Assembly: GCA_013398275.1 (NCBI GenBank) | Contig: VZSE01009483.1 | Span: forward strand, 1,586,516-1,650,515 | DNA: 64,000 nt | Direction: 5' to 3' | Source: Promerops cafer | Lineage: Eukaryota > Chordata > Aves > Passeriformes > Nectariniidae | Shown here: positions 47,501-60,542 of the stretch, piece after piece | How the letters are laid out: each line of letters starts with the position of its first letter | Numbering within the stretch: the first letter of the stretch is position 1 | Position numbers and translations under genes: made by a program | The notes under the pieces: model-generated | The model's database searches: none | What the model saw: only the letters and a program-made list of their open reading frames with translations | What the model was told of the DNA's origin: nothing

Positions 47501-50500
47501 ATTCATATTCCTCAAAGATGTACAGGGACTTTATCTGCTTGGTACAGATCTTCACCATCTGCCGGTGACACTCAATATTCTCATTTTGTTTTGAAGTGGC
47601 CCAATTGATTAGAGATCATGTTGCAATGACAGGTCTGCAGGCAGGCTGCAGGACAACAGAAGCAGCCCCTTCTAACTGAAGCAGATAGAGCACCTTCCTA
47701 CGAGGAAGTAATGAGTTTGACCATTTACATTGGTATTTACATGAACAACCCATTTAACATAAGCATCAGAGCAGATGGGCTCCAGCACTCCAATGCCTTG
47801 CAGCCATGAGCAGCATGGGAGTCCCAGCTCAGCAGATAACAGCACTAACAGGAGCTCCCTGTGTTCTGTGGGACAGGTCAGCAGTGCTCATCTGCAGGTT
47901 TACTGCACTAACAGGAGGTGATTTAATGTTGGCATTTTGAAACTGGTTCTTTTACTGTGGCAGCACAAAGGCAAGGATGTGGGGTTGGGTTGAGGTGGGT
48001 TTCCACATCTGGGACTCTACTTACAAGCTAGTGGAATATTTTTTTGATTCTGAGCTTGCTTTTCCCTCTTTCCTTTCATGTAAATCTTTTTATTTTGACA
48101 TGAAATCACTAATGCAATCCACTGGGACACTTGCCCTTAATGGGCTGTCATCATCACCAGATTGCACAGAAATATTAGCTGTGGATCAGCTTGGAGTTGT
48201 TCAGGGCAGAGGGCATGTGGCTCAACAAAAATTGCTCGTGGGATCATTCTCAGCAGAGTGAGCTTAGATAGGGATTTTTTATAAATCTGGCACCAGAGCT
48301 GTGACATCTGTGCCCTCTGCTTGGTGGAGGCTGAGACTGGAATACTCCAGGCCTCTCTATCCAACCCTTCATCAGCTGATTAGAAATCTCAAATCTTTTT
48401 GAACAGAAAAATAATTGGAAAACTTCTGTCACGTTTCTTCAAGTTCAGAAATATAGTTCTGATAATTTGCAACATCAGGGTAGCCTCCAGAAACTGGGAT
48501 AGTACTTGTCTGTTAGATACCCTCTACCTTGATACCCTGAAGCTCTTTCTAAATGGAGGGGAACTGCAAGGAAAAGTGATGTACTGCAGTCTCGTACCTG
48601 ACTTCTCAGCACTGGAGTGCCTTAAATGAATACTTTTGGTGTTAGTTAGTTTGGAAATAATGTCAATTATTGCTTCAGACAATTTCTGTCTAGCCCAGCA
48701 TATTTCTTGTGGTGGTCTTATGCAGTGAAATTTCTGTGTTTTGTAAGTGGCTGACATGAGCTGGTCAAACACCAAATAGATTTGTTTGCAGTGACTTTAC
48801 TGGGCTTTGTTTTGATCTTTAGCTCTTCCTCCTTAGGAGTGCTGCCTTGCAGACAGCACACTTCAGTTTTAAGTCCCTGTCTGGAGAAAGATTTTCAACT
48901 GCAAAGGTGTTTTAATATTTTCAAAGCTATTTTTCATGACAGATAAAGATCTACAGCTGCCTACAGTCAACACCTTTGAAACACCATAAGCAAAACAGAA
49001 GCCATCAACAAGCTGCATTAATAGTTTAGAAAAGTATTTAATTATTTATGATGAAGCTTCAGCATATTCTTCATATAAAACTTCAGTGTAAAGGAGTTGC
49101 CTTCAGATGCACTTCTCTCTGCTCACTACTGTACCACTGGGAACAGTTTATAGGGCTTTTATTTATCAGAGAACATCAGCAGCATTTAGTTAACTTGGAA
49201 GAAGTGTATTTAAGGCATTTTGCATACAGGGATGTTGGTTGCTGTTTGGGTAGGCAGGAGTCAGCACAGGCTTATTTGGTTTCTGCCTGCAATACTGGCA
49301 CAGAGGGGGTGCATGGAGTACAGGTTACTCAGAAAGCATGGAAATAAGGTATTTTATTACAGGTTCTCAAGTAACAAAATGAAACTGCCATGGTCTGGGC
49401 AGCTGTACTGATAGCTGAGACCCCAGGAGCTGGGCCAGGAGACTCAGTCTGTCACAGCTCTGGTAATTGGCTGTGAATAGTAATTTGATCTCCCAAACTC
49501 AAGTCTTCCAGGTATTATAGCAGCTCCCTTTGTAAATGTTTCTGGAGTTAGAAACAGCTTATAAGGGGTTTGTTCCTCAACAATCTTAAAGGGCTGGGAG
49601 TTAGAAATGGATCAGGAATACTAATATCTAAATATTGTCATCTAAAAGTTAATTTATCTGGCCAGACAAGAATGTAATTTCCTCCCTGATGTCCATTAAA
49701 GGACCCTTTAATGTGCAGGATTGATTTTATGTTGTAGCACCAATGAATCCAACATTTTAATTTGCTCTGCCAGAACAGGTGTCTCTGTGTCATTCTCCTC
49801 TGCATATCTGGCTTTCTTGGGGAAGCTGGAGATGGCATGAGAGAGACATGGACACAGAGTTTGTTTTTCTGTCCTTGGCTTGTCTCAGGTTTAAATTAAA
49901 CGTGTGACATGAGGTGAGGGCAAATGAGGAATATGGGCTGAAATGGTAAAACAGATTTGCAGGAGATAAAAGCAGGTTTCCCAGAAGCACTCCTCTCACC
50001 ACCAGCATCTCTCCTGTTGCGTCTGGATGCTCTTACCCTGCCTTCCCAGGTAAATTTTTCTCCTTTGCAAAAGGATCCTAACATTTCCTGCATTCATAGC
50101 ATTGCATCCAAATGTGTAATTCCAGAGACTATCAATGAACTTTCACAAACCCTCAGATTTACCAAGGCAGAAGATGTTAAATGCTCACTGATGTATCAAA
50201 AGATCATTGCTAAACATGGAAGCTGAATATTGCCTTCCTGAGGTCCAAGCTGGTGCCTGCTCCCACAGGGGTGTGCTCCATCTTCTGCAGAGGTGTCTGG
50301 ATGTGTCATCCCTTGATAGAGCTTGGGTCACTGCATGAAGTGGCTGGTAGTCTGAGTCCTGTTCTCAGGGAAAACATCATAAACAGCAGGATAATTAGGC
50401 TAGGAATGCAGATTCACAGGCAGATTTTTTGCACATTTATTGGTACAGCCAGTGGATAGGAAAAGAAAAGGTTAGAAATAAAGAATGGTGTAGTCTTACA

Positions 50501-53094
50501 CAGTAGCAGAACTAGAGGGAGTGAATTTCATAGCTTCTGCTGGGAGTTCATATTTTCTTTGACTACTGCTAGCCTATACCTGCTGGGCACCACTTTTATC
50601 TCTGACTCAAAGGACACTTCTGAAGACATTTCCTTCCCTGGCAGTTTTTAAACTTGAAAATATCTCATAATCTAAGGCATTTCAAAGAAGAAAAAGAGAC
50701 TCTGGACCTACTTGCAAGAATGTTATCATGCTACCCTCTAAAGCACTGTTTTCCCCTCTGTACGTGAAAAAAAAAAGCGCTGAAGAAAAGAGAAGAAAAG
50801 AAGTCCAGGTACCAAGTCAATGTGCTTGGAAAACAAAGCAGCATTTGGAGACAGGTTTATTTAGCACTATGCCTGTGCTGTTTTTAGTCACCTTGGAAGA
50901 TTTTAGACCTGTGGGTTCTGAAGATCTGAGACGAGGGTCTTGCTTTTTACAAAAAGTAAATTTCTTGCCCTTGTGCTTGCAGAGGAAATAGGATCCAAAG
51001 GAATAATAACAGCCTAAGTCAAGATAACACCCTTGCTATTCAAAGAAAATTTTGTTTGGACTTGGGGGAATCTGGCTTATGATACTTAAATATTTGAACC
51101 TGGCGGTAGTAACCCAACTCTCTGTTTATCCACTTAAAATTTCCACAGGCTCTTCACAAAGTAATCATGGTGGTAACAACACTCAGGGACCTGAGTCTTC
51201 CCTATTTGCACAAGAATTCACAGTAATGGCACACCTTGGAGCTTTGGTGTCCTGAAACAAGAACAAGAGGAAAAAGAAAGTCAAGACCCACATCCAATTG
51301 TACATTGATTTAACTGGCTTGGATCCCTTCTCCAAGGAAAATCCTGCAAGAGCAGAGACCTGGACTTGATGATCTGAAAATTATATTCATATTTCAAATC
51401 AAGATCCAGCTATTCTAGCAACAGGTCTGTTGTGTAGTAAGGAAATGGGAAGTTTCTCACATTTTTTCAGCTCAGGAAAGTAGACAGATGGAAGCACAAT
51501 CATTTGCCATTTTGCAGGTGTCTTATTTTCATTCTACGAGAAATGTGTACCATTGAAATTACTACTGCATAAGAGGTCACTAAAGTATCATATTGAGGCA
51601 CGGTGAGATGCAAGCTTCTTGAGCAGGCTTTTGTTTTTTCATATGAAAATCCCATATGGAGAATGGGGATGTTATGGAAGTCTTTCCTTTAGGTAGAACA
51701 TGAGAGCTCTTGGACACTTTGGTCTCACATGGCAGATTGCCTATCACTGTCCTAGGCCAATAAGCTGCTCCAGAACAGCACTCCCTGTCATCAGTGTATT
51801 CACAAATAAAAATCACCTTTCCCACGTGGACAAGTACGAGGAGGTCAACTGTCTTTCTGTTCACTGTGCACCTCGTGCACACGCATGGCAATCCTTTGGC
51901 ACGTGGAAATTTGCTCCAGAGGCCCTTATCACCTAAGAGACAAGATTTTAGACCAGCACCACTACTATGAAGTCAATAGACGTCCATGCACATCCCCTCG
52001 ATTCCTGGGGCTCTTATTTGTCCTCTTGTAGTGAGAGAGAGCCGGGTTAAATTAAAACCAGGGAAGAGCATTAGCACAACTTCAGCACTCCTGCAAAAAG
52101 CTGTTGCCACTCTCAATATCATCAAGCTCTGGCACAGGAGGGGCTGTGGGGCTGTGGCTCAGCTGAGCGGCTGCACAACTTGGTGCAGATTTTGAGGTTG
52201 TAAATGAATTTTAATCAACATTGACAATTGCATGCATCCATGTCTTTTCTACAGAAAGTGTGCAGAAAGTCCTGCAGAAACAAGAGCAATTAGTCTGGTC
52301 AAAAACAAGGCTGTAAAGCAGGCAAAATGGGATCCAAGAAAGTGAGCATGCTTTTCCATTAAACCAATTGGCATACTGTAGTTCTATGAAGCATTTTCTT
52401 AATTTCCAATGTTATTTTCGTTCACTGAGCTCCGTGTTACTTGCGAATTAAAGAAAAAAGAAGAAGAAACAGAGGAAGGGCTTTAATTTTAAAGGCTTCA
52501 TCTGCCTTTTTGAAGTAAGAAACTCAAAGCAAAACACATGTTGGTAGCTTAGATTCAGATCTCAGTGCAGATCTCCTTCCTATCAAAGATGTTTGCTAGC
52601 TCAGGGGTCACTGCAGAGGGGACAAATGGGGTATGCAGCCTGTGAGATAATTCTCTGGTTACCGTGCTATGCAGTGCCTATCAAAAGCTTAATGTCTGCA
52701 TTATCCATACCCTCACCCTGACCTGGATCTGTTTCATTCTAGAGCCAAAGTAGCTTCCAGCCAGGTCAAAATGGACGTGGCAGAAGTAGTAAAGTCAATG
52801 CTTAAATTTTTTTTGGTCCCACACACATTCAGCTCTGAGAGGCTGATGCTTTACTCAAGGATTGGATGTTTGCCATTCTGTGTGTTTGCCTCTGTTTGTT
52901 CTGTGCGTTTTGACTTCATGCATCCACAACACCATCAAACAGAAGCAGAATTAACAAACCCTTAGTGTTCTCAGCGTTGAGTGGTCATATCAGCATGCAG
53001 AAGCTTCTGGCCATGGCAGCTGCCTTCATTTTGGGGAAGACTGAATGGCCCCTTGGTTAGACATAGTGGAAAACTATTGCATGTGGGCAAAGTG
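38531..53094. other. Intergenic, no recognised gene
   Basis: 14.6 kb downstream of SLC35F2. Frames up to 121 codons near 43 and 46.5 kb follow locally higher G+C and show no known similarity. The small gene SLN, expected downstream in vertebrates, was looked for by its C-terminal WLLVRSYQY and not found. Confidence 0.6.
49694..49713. repeat. Nine-base palindrome
   Basis: CATTAAAGG, spacer AC, then CCTTTAATG, exact reverse complement. Isolated in unique intergenic DNA. Confidence 0.7.
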
Positions 53095-53286
53095 ATGAGG
53101 ATGGTGAGACACTGGAACCAGTTCCTGAGGGAAGTTATGGATGCACCATCACAGGAAGAGTTCAAAGTCACGTTGGACTAGGCTTTGAGTGACTTGATCT
53201 AGTGACAGGCGTCCCTGCCCACAGTCAGGGGCTGGACTAGATTTTAAAAGTCCCATACAACCCAAACCATTCTATGATTCTATGAT
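53095..53286 (+). mobile_element. CR1 LINE 3' tail with (ATTCTATG) repeat end
   Basis: Contains gatggtgagacactggaacc, gcgtccctgcccacagtcag and cccaaaccattctatgattc, finishing with the tandem octamer-type end typical of CR1. The best preserved CR1 terminus in the window. Confidence 0.88.
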
Positions 53287-56225
53287 GAAGTGATGAGTTT
53301 GGACCCTGCTCTGATGGAAAAACCGCAGTAAGAAGGAAAGGTGTGGTAGCTGCTGCATATTTGTGAGAGAAAGAGGGAAACCATCAAGGTTCTGCTTTTT
53401 AGGCAACCAGAGAAGTGCTTTCTGTGAAACTAGGAGGAAAAAAGAAACAAAGCATGAAATTTTGAGTGGAAGGAGTCAAGACCAGAGACAATGTATCTTC
53501 CTGGTGGTCTCTTACTGTATACTCAGGGGAAAAAAAATGCTTTACATACTTGGAAAATAACATACCTTTTAGCCTTTCTTTCTAGTAGAAACACTTTGCA
53601 ATTTTGTTCAGTTCCTTGGATCAAAAGAAGCAACTACCCAGGCAATCCAGATCAAGTCCACAGCCCTGGTTTCCTTTTGCATCACAGCAGCAGTGTGGTG
53701 ATTGCTCTGGTGCTGCTTCCTGGCTGTCCTGAAGATGAGGACTGGGTAAAGGAAGCCGAACAAATCCAACATGGAGAATATCATCATCAATACACAGCAA
53801 ATGAGTCACAGGATATTGCACGTGTTTGAGTGCAGAAGTTTTCTCTGCTCAATTATTTGAATTAAGCACATTATATTTGACTGTTGTCCTTCCTCATGCA
53901 TTTATTTGCAGTAAATGCAAAGAAAACCCATATATTTGGCTATCTCTTTTTCTACTGTTGTGTATAGACATAAGTTCTTTGAGACAGGAATATTATTGTT
54001 ATTTAACTGCTTGGTGCATCCTGGGTGGAGTCTGATCTTGAAACACTACCATTGTAATAAAACATGATGATGATAATGTCTTTGGGAGGGCACTTATTGA
54101 AATTACTTTTTAGGTGTTGTCAAGCACTTTTATTTATCAAATAGGTAACAGACTATAAATTAGAGGTAGTAATTAAAAATTTGAACCTATCTAAATGTAA
54201 TTTCCAAGGAGATAAGGGTATTCCTGTTCATAAAATCTACAGTGCTCAGTCAGAAAGATGACAATCGTGTGATTCAAGTGATCTATGATATTCTAAAGCA
54301 GCAAATCACAAAGCTGTGGCAGTTAGTAACAGCTATCAGGTGGATGAAAGATGGATCAAAACATGTTTCTACAAAACATGTCCATTATGAATGACAAGTA
54401 TTAATAAATACCATTGATTTTAATGCAAATAAGCATCGCATTAATAAATATCATATTCCATTGAGAAGCCCTTCATATTTTAAACACAGTCTGTATTTCT
54501 TGCCATTGTCTCAAAGGCTGAGAGCATATAAGTCTTAAATCTTCTGAGTTTCAACCTCTCTCTCATTCAGGATCAGTTTTTGGCCATGCCCTACCGCAGC
54601 ATGTCCTTGGCCAGCCATAGTCTCTGCAAACAGCAGCTGAAGCAAGGGGGAAAAAAAAGGTGGTGGAGACCCATCCTCCAGCTCCTGCCTTCAGGAGATC
54701 TGTGCATGGAGTTGGAAAAATCCTACCCGCAGTCTCTGAAGGTTTGGGGAATGGAGAGGCTGGGTCTAACTTTCTGTTAGGCACTTAGTGTGAATGGTTA
54801 AATTTACATGGTAGAGTAGTGGTTTGGAAAGGGCTTGGTGTGCATCTCAGTGACTGCAGGCGAGAAGATGCCTCACAGCCACACTCCATGGTAGAAAGCT
54901 GCCCAATAGTCATCAAAACAAAATTCAATTTGCTGGGGGCCCAGGCTCACCCCAGTGAATGTCCTGCTTGGTTCTCTGCTTGAAAAGGGGAAATTAATAT
55001 CTCACAGGCAAGCCTGTGGGAAGTGCTGACACTGTAGCTGGGGACAGAGAGAGCGCTGGCACAGGGACAGCAGGGGATGACAATCTGCCCTAGCTGTGCA
55101 GGGAGGATAGCTCTTCTCTCCCACACGGGGCTGCCCAGGGCATGACAGTCACCTTTCCCTTCACTCAGCTTGGCCCTCACCACTCACCTTGGCACTGCGG
55201 TCTCTGGGCTCTGCTCTAAAGCACCACAATGCATTTTTGTCAGGCTGGGAGCGTGGGTGTCCATGCAACAAAGACCCCCACGGGGCCTCCTCTACGATTT
55301 CACTTGTGCTACTCCCCAGTGCTTCCTGGGCAAGCAACCATTTGTGTCTCCACCTGCATCACTGAAGCACGTACTTTGTCCCCAAGACCTGTCAGCTGCT
55401 CTCAGTGGGGAGGAATGTGCAGTGCAATTAGCACTCAGCATCCCAGAAAGCACCAAAGGTGGGCCCTGGCAATGGCTCTGGCACTGGGAGTGATGCTGTG
55501 ACCCTGGGGGAGCTGCTGCCTGCTCTCTGCCTTCCCCACAATTTCTAATACTTGCAATTAATTATTTTTCAGTTTCATTTTTGTAAAACACAATTTTCTC
55601 TCAGGGAGAGAAATCTGACAGCTCTTACCTAGAGGGTGCTCTATAATCCTAAAAGCAGGAAAAAATTAAAATTAGAAATAAAAGGAGAAAAACTCAAAAA
55701 TATTTGGCTGTCACCAGAAACCCATGAGTGTATTTGATCTTGGGGAAAAAAAAAAGTTAAAATGAAGTGGAAAACCCAGAATAGGATAATGGAAAGACAG
55801 GTGTGAAAATAGGGCCTGGTGCAGCCTGCAGTGAACCAGGGACAGCCGAGTCCTGAGCACCATGAAGAGGTGGGCTGAATGCTGCTGAGTGCTGCTGCAG
55901 GGACAGGGAGGGCGACTTTGATTTTAGGTCACAAATACTTTGAAATTGGTATTTTTCCCCCTATCAGTAAGTCAAACCTACAAAAGGCAAAAGGCATTCT
56001 GTCCATCTCCTTAAGAGGAAAACACCCTTTCAAGTATGTTTGATAGTGATCTGAGACACAGCTGCCAGTGCTGGCAGGCAGCAGCAGCCCAAACACGCTA
56101 TTCTTAGACCTGGAAAGCGTAAGTAGGTCAAGTTACAATTGGTTCTTATAAACACCATCTCCACTAAAATCAGAAATCAATATGAGGTCAGAAATTTGCA
56201 GTATGTTGAATCAGCAAGATAAAAT
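53287..56225. other. Intergenic, no recognised gene
   Basis: Unique-looking DNA. Contains an octamer ATGCAAAT at 54423-54430 flanked by two TTAATAAATA elements in an AT-rich stretch, and an A-rich patch at 55.66-55.76 kb. No coding exon recognised. Confidence 0.6.
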
Positions 56226-56361
56226 GGATGGGGTTGGTTAGAGAATGGTGCTAATAGCACCAAGGTCATGGGTTCGAACTCCCCACAGGCCATTCACTTC
56301 AGAGCTGGACATGATGGCCCTTCTGGGTCCCTTCCTGCTCAGAGTATTCTGTGATTCTGTG
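56226..56361 (+). mobile_element. tRNA-Ile-derived SINE with CR1-like tail (TguSINE1 type)
   Basis: The head matches tRNA-Ile(AAT) from the D arm on: gttggttagag, the anticodon-loop stretch gtgctaatagcaccaagg, and the B box ggttcgaactcc at 56271-56282, ending ccacaggcca. This is followed by a CR1-type 3' end with gcccttctgggtcccttcct and two terminal ttctgtgat units. SINEs of this composition, tRNA-Ile plus a CR1 tail, are known from passerine birds. The first tRNA bases are degraded, so the internal promoter is probably weak. It is a SINE copy, not a tRNA gene. Confidence 0.85.
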
Positions 56362-59300
56362 GGTTCATTTAGCCTCCAAATACCTGTACTTTTGGTTCCA
56401 TTTTTACCAAATGTGGTTTTGCTCCATATGCTATCAGTAGCTGGAGACTTCTCCCTGGCTGGGGAGGTGCCATGAGCCCCCAGAAGGTCTGGCAGACACA
56501 AGACAGCAGTACAGTTGAGGGATGCTTTTTATTTACACATCCTGAGGTAGAGCTAAATAGTTAATGAGATTTAAAAATTAGTTGCAGCTTATCAAGTGTT
56601 CTCCCCTGTCTGTGCTCTTGCCTCTCTTTCTTTCTGGGATGGAAACATTTAGACATGGAGGGAGTTCATTTGTAGGCTAAAATGAAGGTTTGGTGTGATA
56701 CGTGGGTAGAAAATCCAGTGTAGATTTTAGTCCCACATTTTCTTTTTTTCCCCCATTTTCATCTGCTCAGTTTTATTCCGTATTTTATCCAGTTTTTGGT
56801 TCTGGCATTACAAATTTGTTTCTACTCTTTTCCACACAAGTATTACATTACAGCTCAGGGACCTCCTTCACATCCAGTTGAGCACTGTCTAATTATAGCT
56901 CGAGCTGGCCTTGTAAATAGGCACAGCATCTTTTCCAAATCATGTTCCTCTTCATCCTTTTCATTACGAAGGCAGATGGGCTGCAGTTGTTTATAGCCAC
57001 CTTGGTGGAGGAACCAAGACCAGACATCTTTATCAGCATTGAACTCATACTGATCGTGAAAAAAACCCAAACATGCTTGATTGCAGACAATGAGAAGGGA
57101 AGAATACACCAAAAGGAGGTTTTCAGATAAGCCTGATAAGCAGGGAAACTGCTTATCAGTCTGGAGACTGATCAGTGAGCTCTTGACAGAAAAGACTGAG
57201 GCTTAGCTGAACCTGAAATGAAACAGAGATTTCTTAATTGTGAGTGTGAGCCCTTTCCCTGATACTGCAGCAGAGTCAGTGGATTGATTTAGTTCCTTGC
57301 CCTTGTTGAAACAGATTCCCAGTTCTGACATGTTTGGGGTCCCATTTTCAATCAAAAACCAGGTTGAATCTTTAAGAACTTCAGTTTTCAGTTGGTATAA
57401 ATGTGCCAAGTCCTGTGATTCATAATGATTTTCACAGTGTCTTTGAAGTCCCCCTTTGCAGCTCCAGCATGAGGAGGCATATTAGCAAACAGGAATACTC
57501 CACTTAAACTGAAATTCATATGTGAATATACTGTAGTTAGAAGTGCTTGAAAATAGGAATCTTGAGGTGCAAAGCCATCGGGCAAATGACCTCCTAACCC
57601 AGCAATTTGTGTTTCACCTTTCAAGCAAATATTCTGGTTTCCAGGTCCTAATTCAAAGGGCAGCAACAAAATCACTGTTAAGTTCATAAGTAGCCCTTGG
57701 CTATACTGCAGCTCTTAAAGTGGGAATAAAATTGTACTTACATATTAGCTGACAGAAGATACAGCTACAGCTTGGGTAGGCCCTGACTATGTAACTGAAT
57801 ATATCTTTCATTATATCCTCCAGGCTGCTCGAGACCACGGATGGCAGTATTTGGAAGACTGGCAAATCATACCAACTTAACCCCAAAATGAAATTGTCCG
57901 CTAAATTTATTCATTAGCATCACACTTGCAAATGGGTATTTCTTGCACCATATTAAGCACTGCCACTACATAGAGAAAAGTCTTAGTCCCTGACAGTCAT
58001 AAATTAACTGTGAGTGTATGATACCACAGAGATAACATTTTGCACTGCTGGCTACAGTCTTGGTCATTCACAATCACCAAGGTCCTGAGAGTTCATCAGA
58101 AAGAGAACTCAGAGCACAGATGGTCTCCTTCTTCTCTGGTTTTCCTTGTTGATGATGCCTCATGTTCTCGTGCTACTGACCCTCTCCAAACAGGGGCAGA
58201 CAGTCTGCTCTGTTCCTGATGACACTTGTGCTGTTTTCTATTGTCTTGCCAATGGTTCCTACCCCATCTATTTCTATGCCCCTGTGCTTTTCCTCCCTCT
58301 GGAAACTTCTTGTACTCCAATGTGCAACTACAGCTGTCTGTGCCCCTTTGATGATTACCTTGCTCATATGCTTTTGAAAAATTGTGCCTACCGGTGCCAT
58401 CACAATGTTACACAATACTTACATGCAGTTGGTAATTGCCCTATTTTAGTGTACAGGTTGAATTACTATTACTGATGTTATAGAAATGCATGTCTCTTCT
58501 ATAGCTGTCAGGCCTCTGTTTTGGCTACACCGTACTGATATGGAGCATCCCAAACAATACTCCCTCTGCAAGGATGTGCACTTCTATAACTGAGGTGTTA
58601 AAGAACATGGTACTGGAGAACATTTCACAGCAATTAAAAGAACCCCAAATGCAAAATAGAATCAAAAGGACCAGATTAACAAAAACCTGCAGGGGCTAAA
58701 TCAATTAGCAACCATTATCATAATTTTTTGGTAGTAAGTTCAACCTCCTGCTTCTGGCAAGGCCAGCCTGGCTGCAGGACTTTTGAGGCTTGTTGAGGAT
58801 TCCTGGGAGCCTTTTCTCTATATGTCTTTATAGATTACTTTGCCCTCACTTTGGCTGACTTCTGACATCTTCCTGGAGGTTTCCAGCAGGTACCGATGCT
58901 ACAACAGACAAAACAGTGGTCCAAAGGGCAACACCTTCCTTTACTGACCCGCCACCAGGACGAGACTCTGAGCAAAGAATGACATTGAAGACCTGTGGGA
59001 AGATGGCCAGTGATCCCAAAATTAATCATGTCAGGCTAGCTGTGGTAATGATCATTGGGATCTGAAAAGGGACTGAGACAGAACTGAATCGCCCCAGATC
59101 CAATATATCCTTCAAATGATTCAAGCCAAGCAACAGTATGTTTCTGCATGCTGCCCACACTCATCATGCTCCAATGTTTGGCTCCAGGGTCTGAACAGGG
59201 AGCATGAGTTAGCATCACAGCTCACTCAGGGGTCTCCAGAGGTGCCACCTGGTTCTCTTGGAGCCCATATATTGGTCTCTGCACCCGTGTCCCCATGCCT

Positions 59301-59902
59301 CCAGGAACAGGGTCCTCACTAAATTCAGTGGTGGCACTGGTGACTGTTGTGACAGCTGCTTGCCCAGAGTGTAATGAGAAATTACTGCAGCATTCACATG
59401 GGAAATGAAAGACCTGGAGTCAGTTCCCTCAGCCTAGGGAAAAACAGGTTTGCTTCTCCCAGTACAGCTTGTGGGGGATATTTTTCCTCCAGTGCTGTAA
59501 AATGCGGCATTGAAGGCTCATGGGATGATAGGGACTTGGGTTTGGGGAAAATGGGGACAGTAACTGAGGTACAGTGTCCTTATCCTGGCTTGGCTGAATA
59601 TGTGGGACCAGACTATAGGAAGACTGGGCCATGGTCTCTCCCTTTGTCTCTGTGGGCCGTGGTACATGGTGTCACCCTGCTATGCACAGAGCAAGGGTTA
59701 TGTACCCATCATTACCATTTCATGTACTACCTGAACATGTGGCTTCTGGCTAATGGAATGGAAAGCTTCTAAAAAGCTGAAACTGGTTACACTTCAGCTG
59801 TTTTGGCATTTTCATGACATTTCTTGGACTACAGAAAGGCCCTCTATTGGTCAGTGGCAAAATCTCAAATGGCTGAAACAAGACTAGATACATTTTCTCA
59901 TT
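56362..59902. other. Intergenic, no recognised gene
   Basis: Contains the GATA palindrome. A 109-codon Cys- and Tyr-rich + frame at 58146-58475 has no known similarity and lacks splice or expression support. Confidence 0.6.
57133..57159. promoter_or_regulatory. Perfect 11-base palindrome built from GATA sites
   Basis: CTGATAAGCAG, spacer GGAAA, then its exact reverse complement CTGCTTATCAG. Each arm carries a GATAAG core on opposite strands. A third AGATAAG lies just upstream at 57125-57131. Could be a composite GATA-factor site or a DNA hairpin; no gene is close. Confidence 0.45.
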
Positions 59903-59907
59903 AAGGG
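59903..59907. repeat. Left target-site duplication of solo LTR
   Basis: AAGGG directly before the LTR TG end. An identical AAGGG follows the CA end at 60543-60547. Confidence 0.75.
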
Positions 59908-60542
59908 TGTGAAAAACGAGGTTCACTTCTGGTAAATTATAAAAGGTTTAATAAGAATAAAGACATAGGAGACAAAACATAAAGCAAAGGGTTAGTACGG
60001 CCGGGTGCCTTGGCATTCAGCCAAGAAGCACACCTACTAGGGTTTGAGACATTCTTTAAGTACCTTTTTCATTGCCCCAACCTGTTGCATATTCATAGAG
60101 TTACATGTCTTACATCACTATGCATATTCAAACTTTTTGATAGTCCATCTCTGTTATCAGCTCCAGTTTGGGCCTTGGGGCCTTGGTGCATGCTTTCTTC
60201 AGATGGCCGATGCTGATAGTTGGCACATCAATAGCAGGGTCCTCATCACATGTTCGTGGATGTTATCCTGACCAAACAGACAGTCCCTTCACAAGCACAA
60301 CTATAGATCAGCTATCCCACTACCATGACTAAGCAAAAACCAGAAAAACTATAACCTTACAGCAGAGTTATTTTAACATTGTGAAAAGCCCATAATATAT
60401 CACATAGATAAACTAAGAAGAAGGTAACCTTACATATTTTAGTTACACAAAGGACCCACACAGCTAGCGATACATGCTTAACTTACGAGATTGCAAGTGA
60501 ACATACAAATGCGAAAGCCAACCTTATTATATATTTATAACA
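59908..60542 (-). mobile_element. Solo LTR of an ERVL-like endogenous retrovirus
   Basis: A 635-base element that starts TGTGAAAAACGAGG and ends ATATTTATAACA on the + strand (TG...CA). It is flanked on both sides by the same five bases, AAGGG (59903-59907 and 60543-60547), a target-site duplication. Read on the - strand, an ATTAAA signal lies about 40 bases before the LTR end, after a TATA-like TACTTAAAG, which fits U3-R-U5 order in that orientation. No internal retroviral genes lie nearby, so the provirus has recombined to a single LTR. The 5-base duplication favours an ERVL-type integrase; the family assignment is inference. Confidence 0.75.

Noticed and set aside
53608..53790. Small - strand frame with hydrophobic start as a possible micropeptide
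   Set aside because: The sequence matches no known SERCA-regulating or other micropeptide, and similar frames arise by chance throughout the window.
56226..56290. Functional tRNA-Ile gene
   Set aside because: The 5' acceptor arm and A box are degraded, and a CR1 tail is fused directly to the 3' side, so it is a SINE head.
59374..59772. Frame ending LNMWLLANG, superficially like the sarcolipin C-terminus
   Set aside because: Only four residues agree, the rest of the frame bears no resemblance, and it lacks the RSYQY end.
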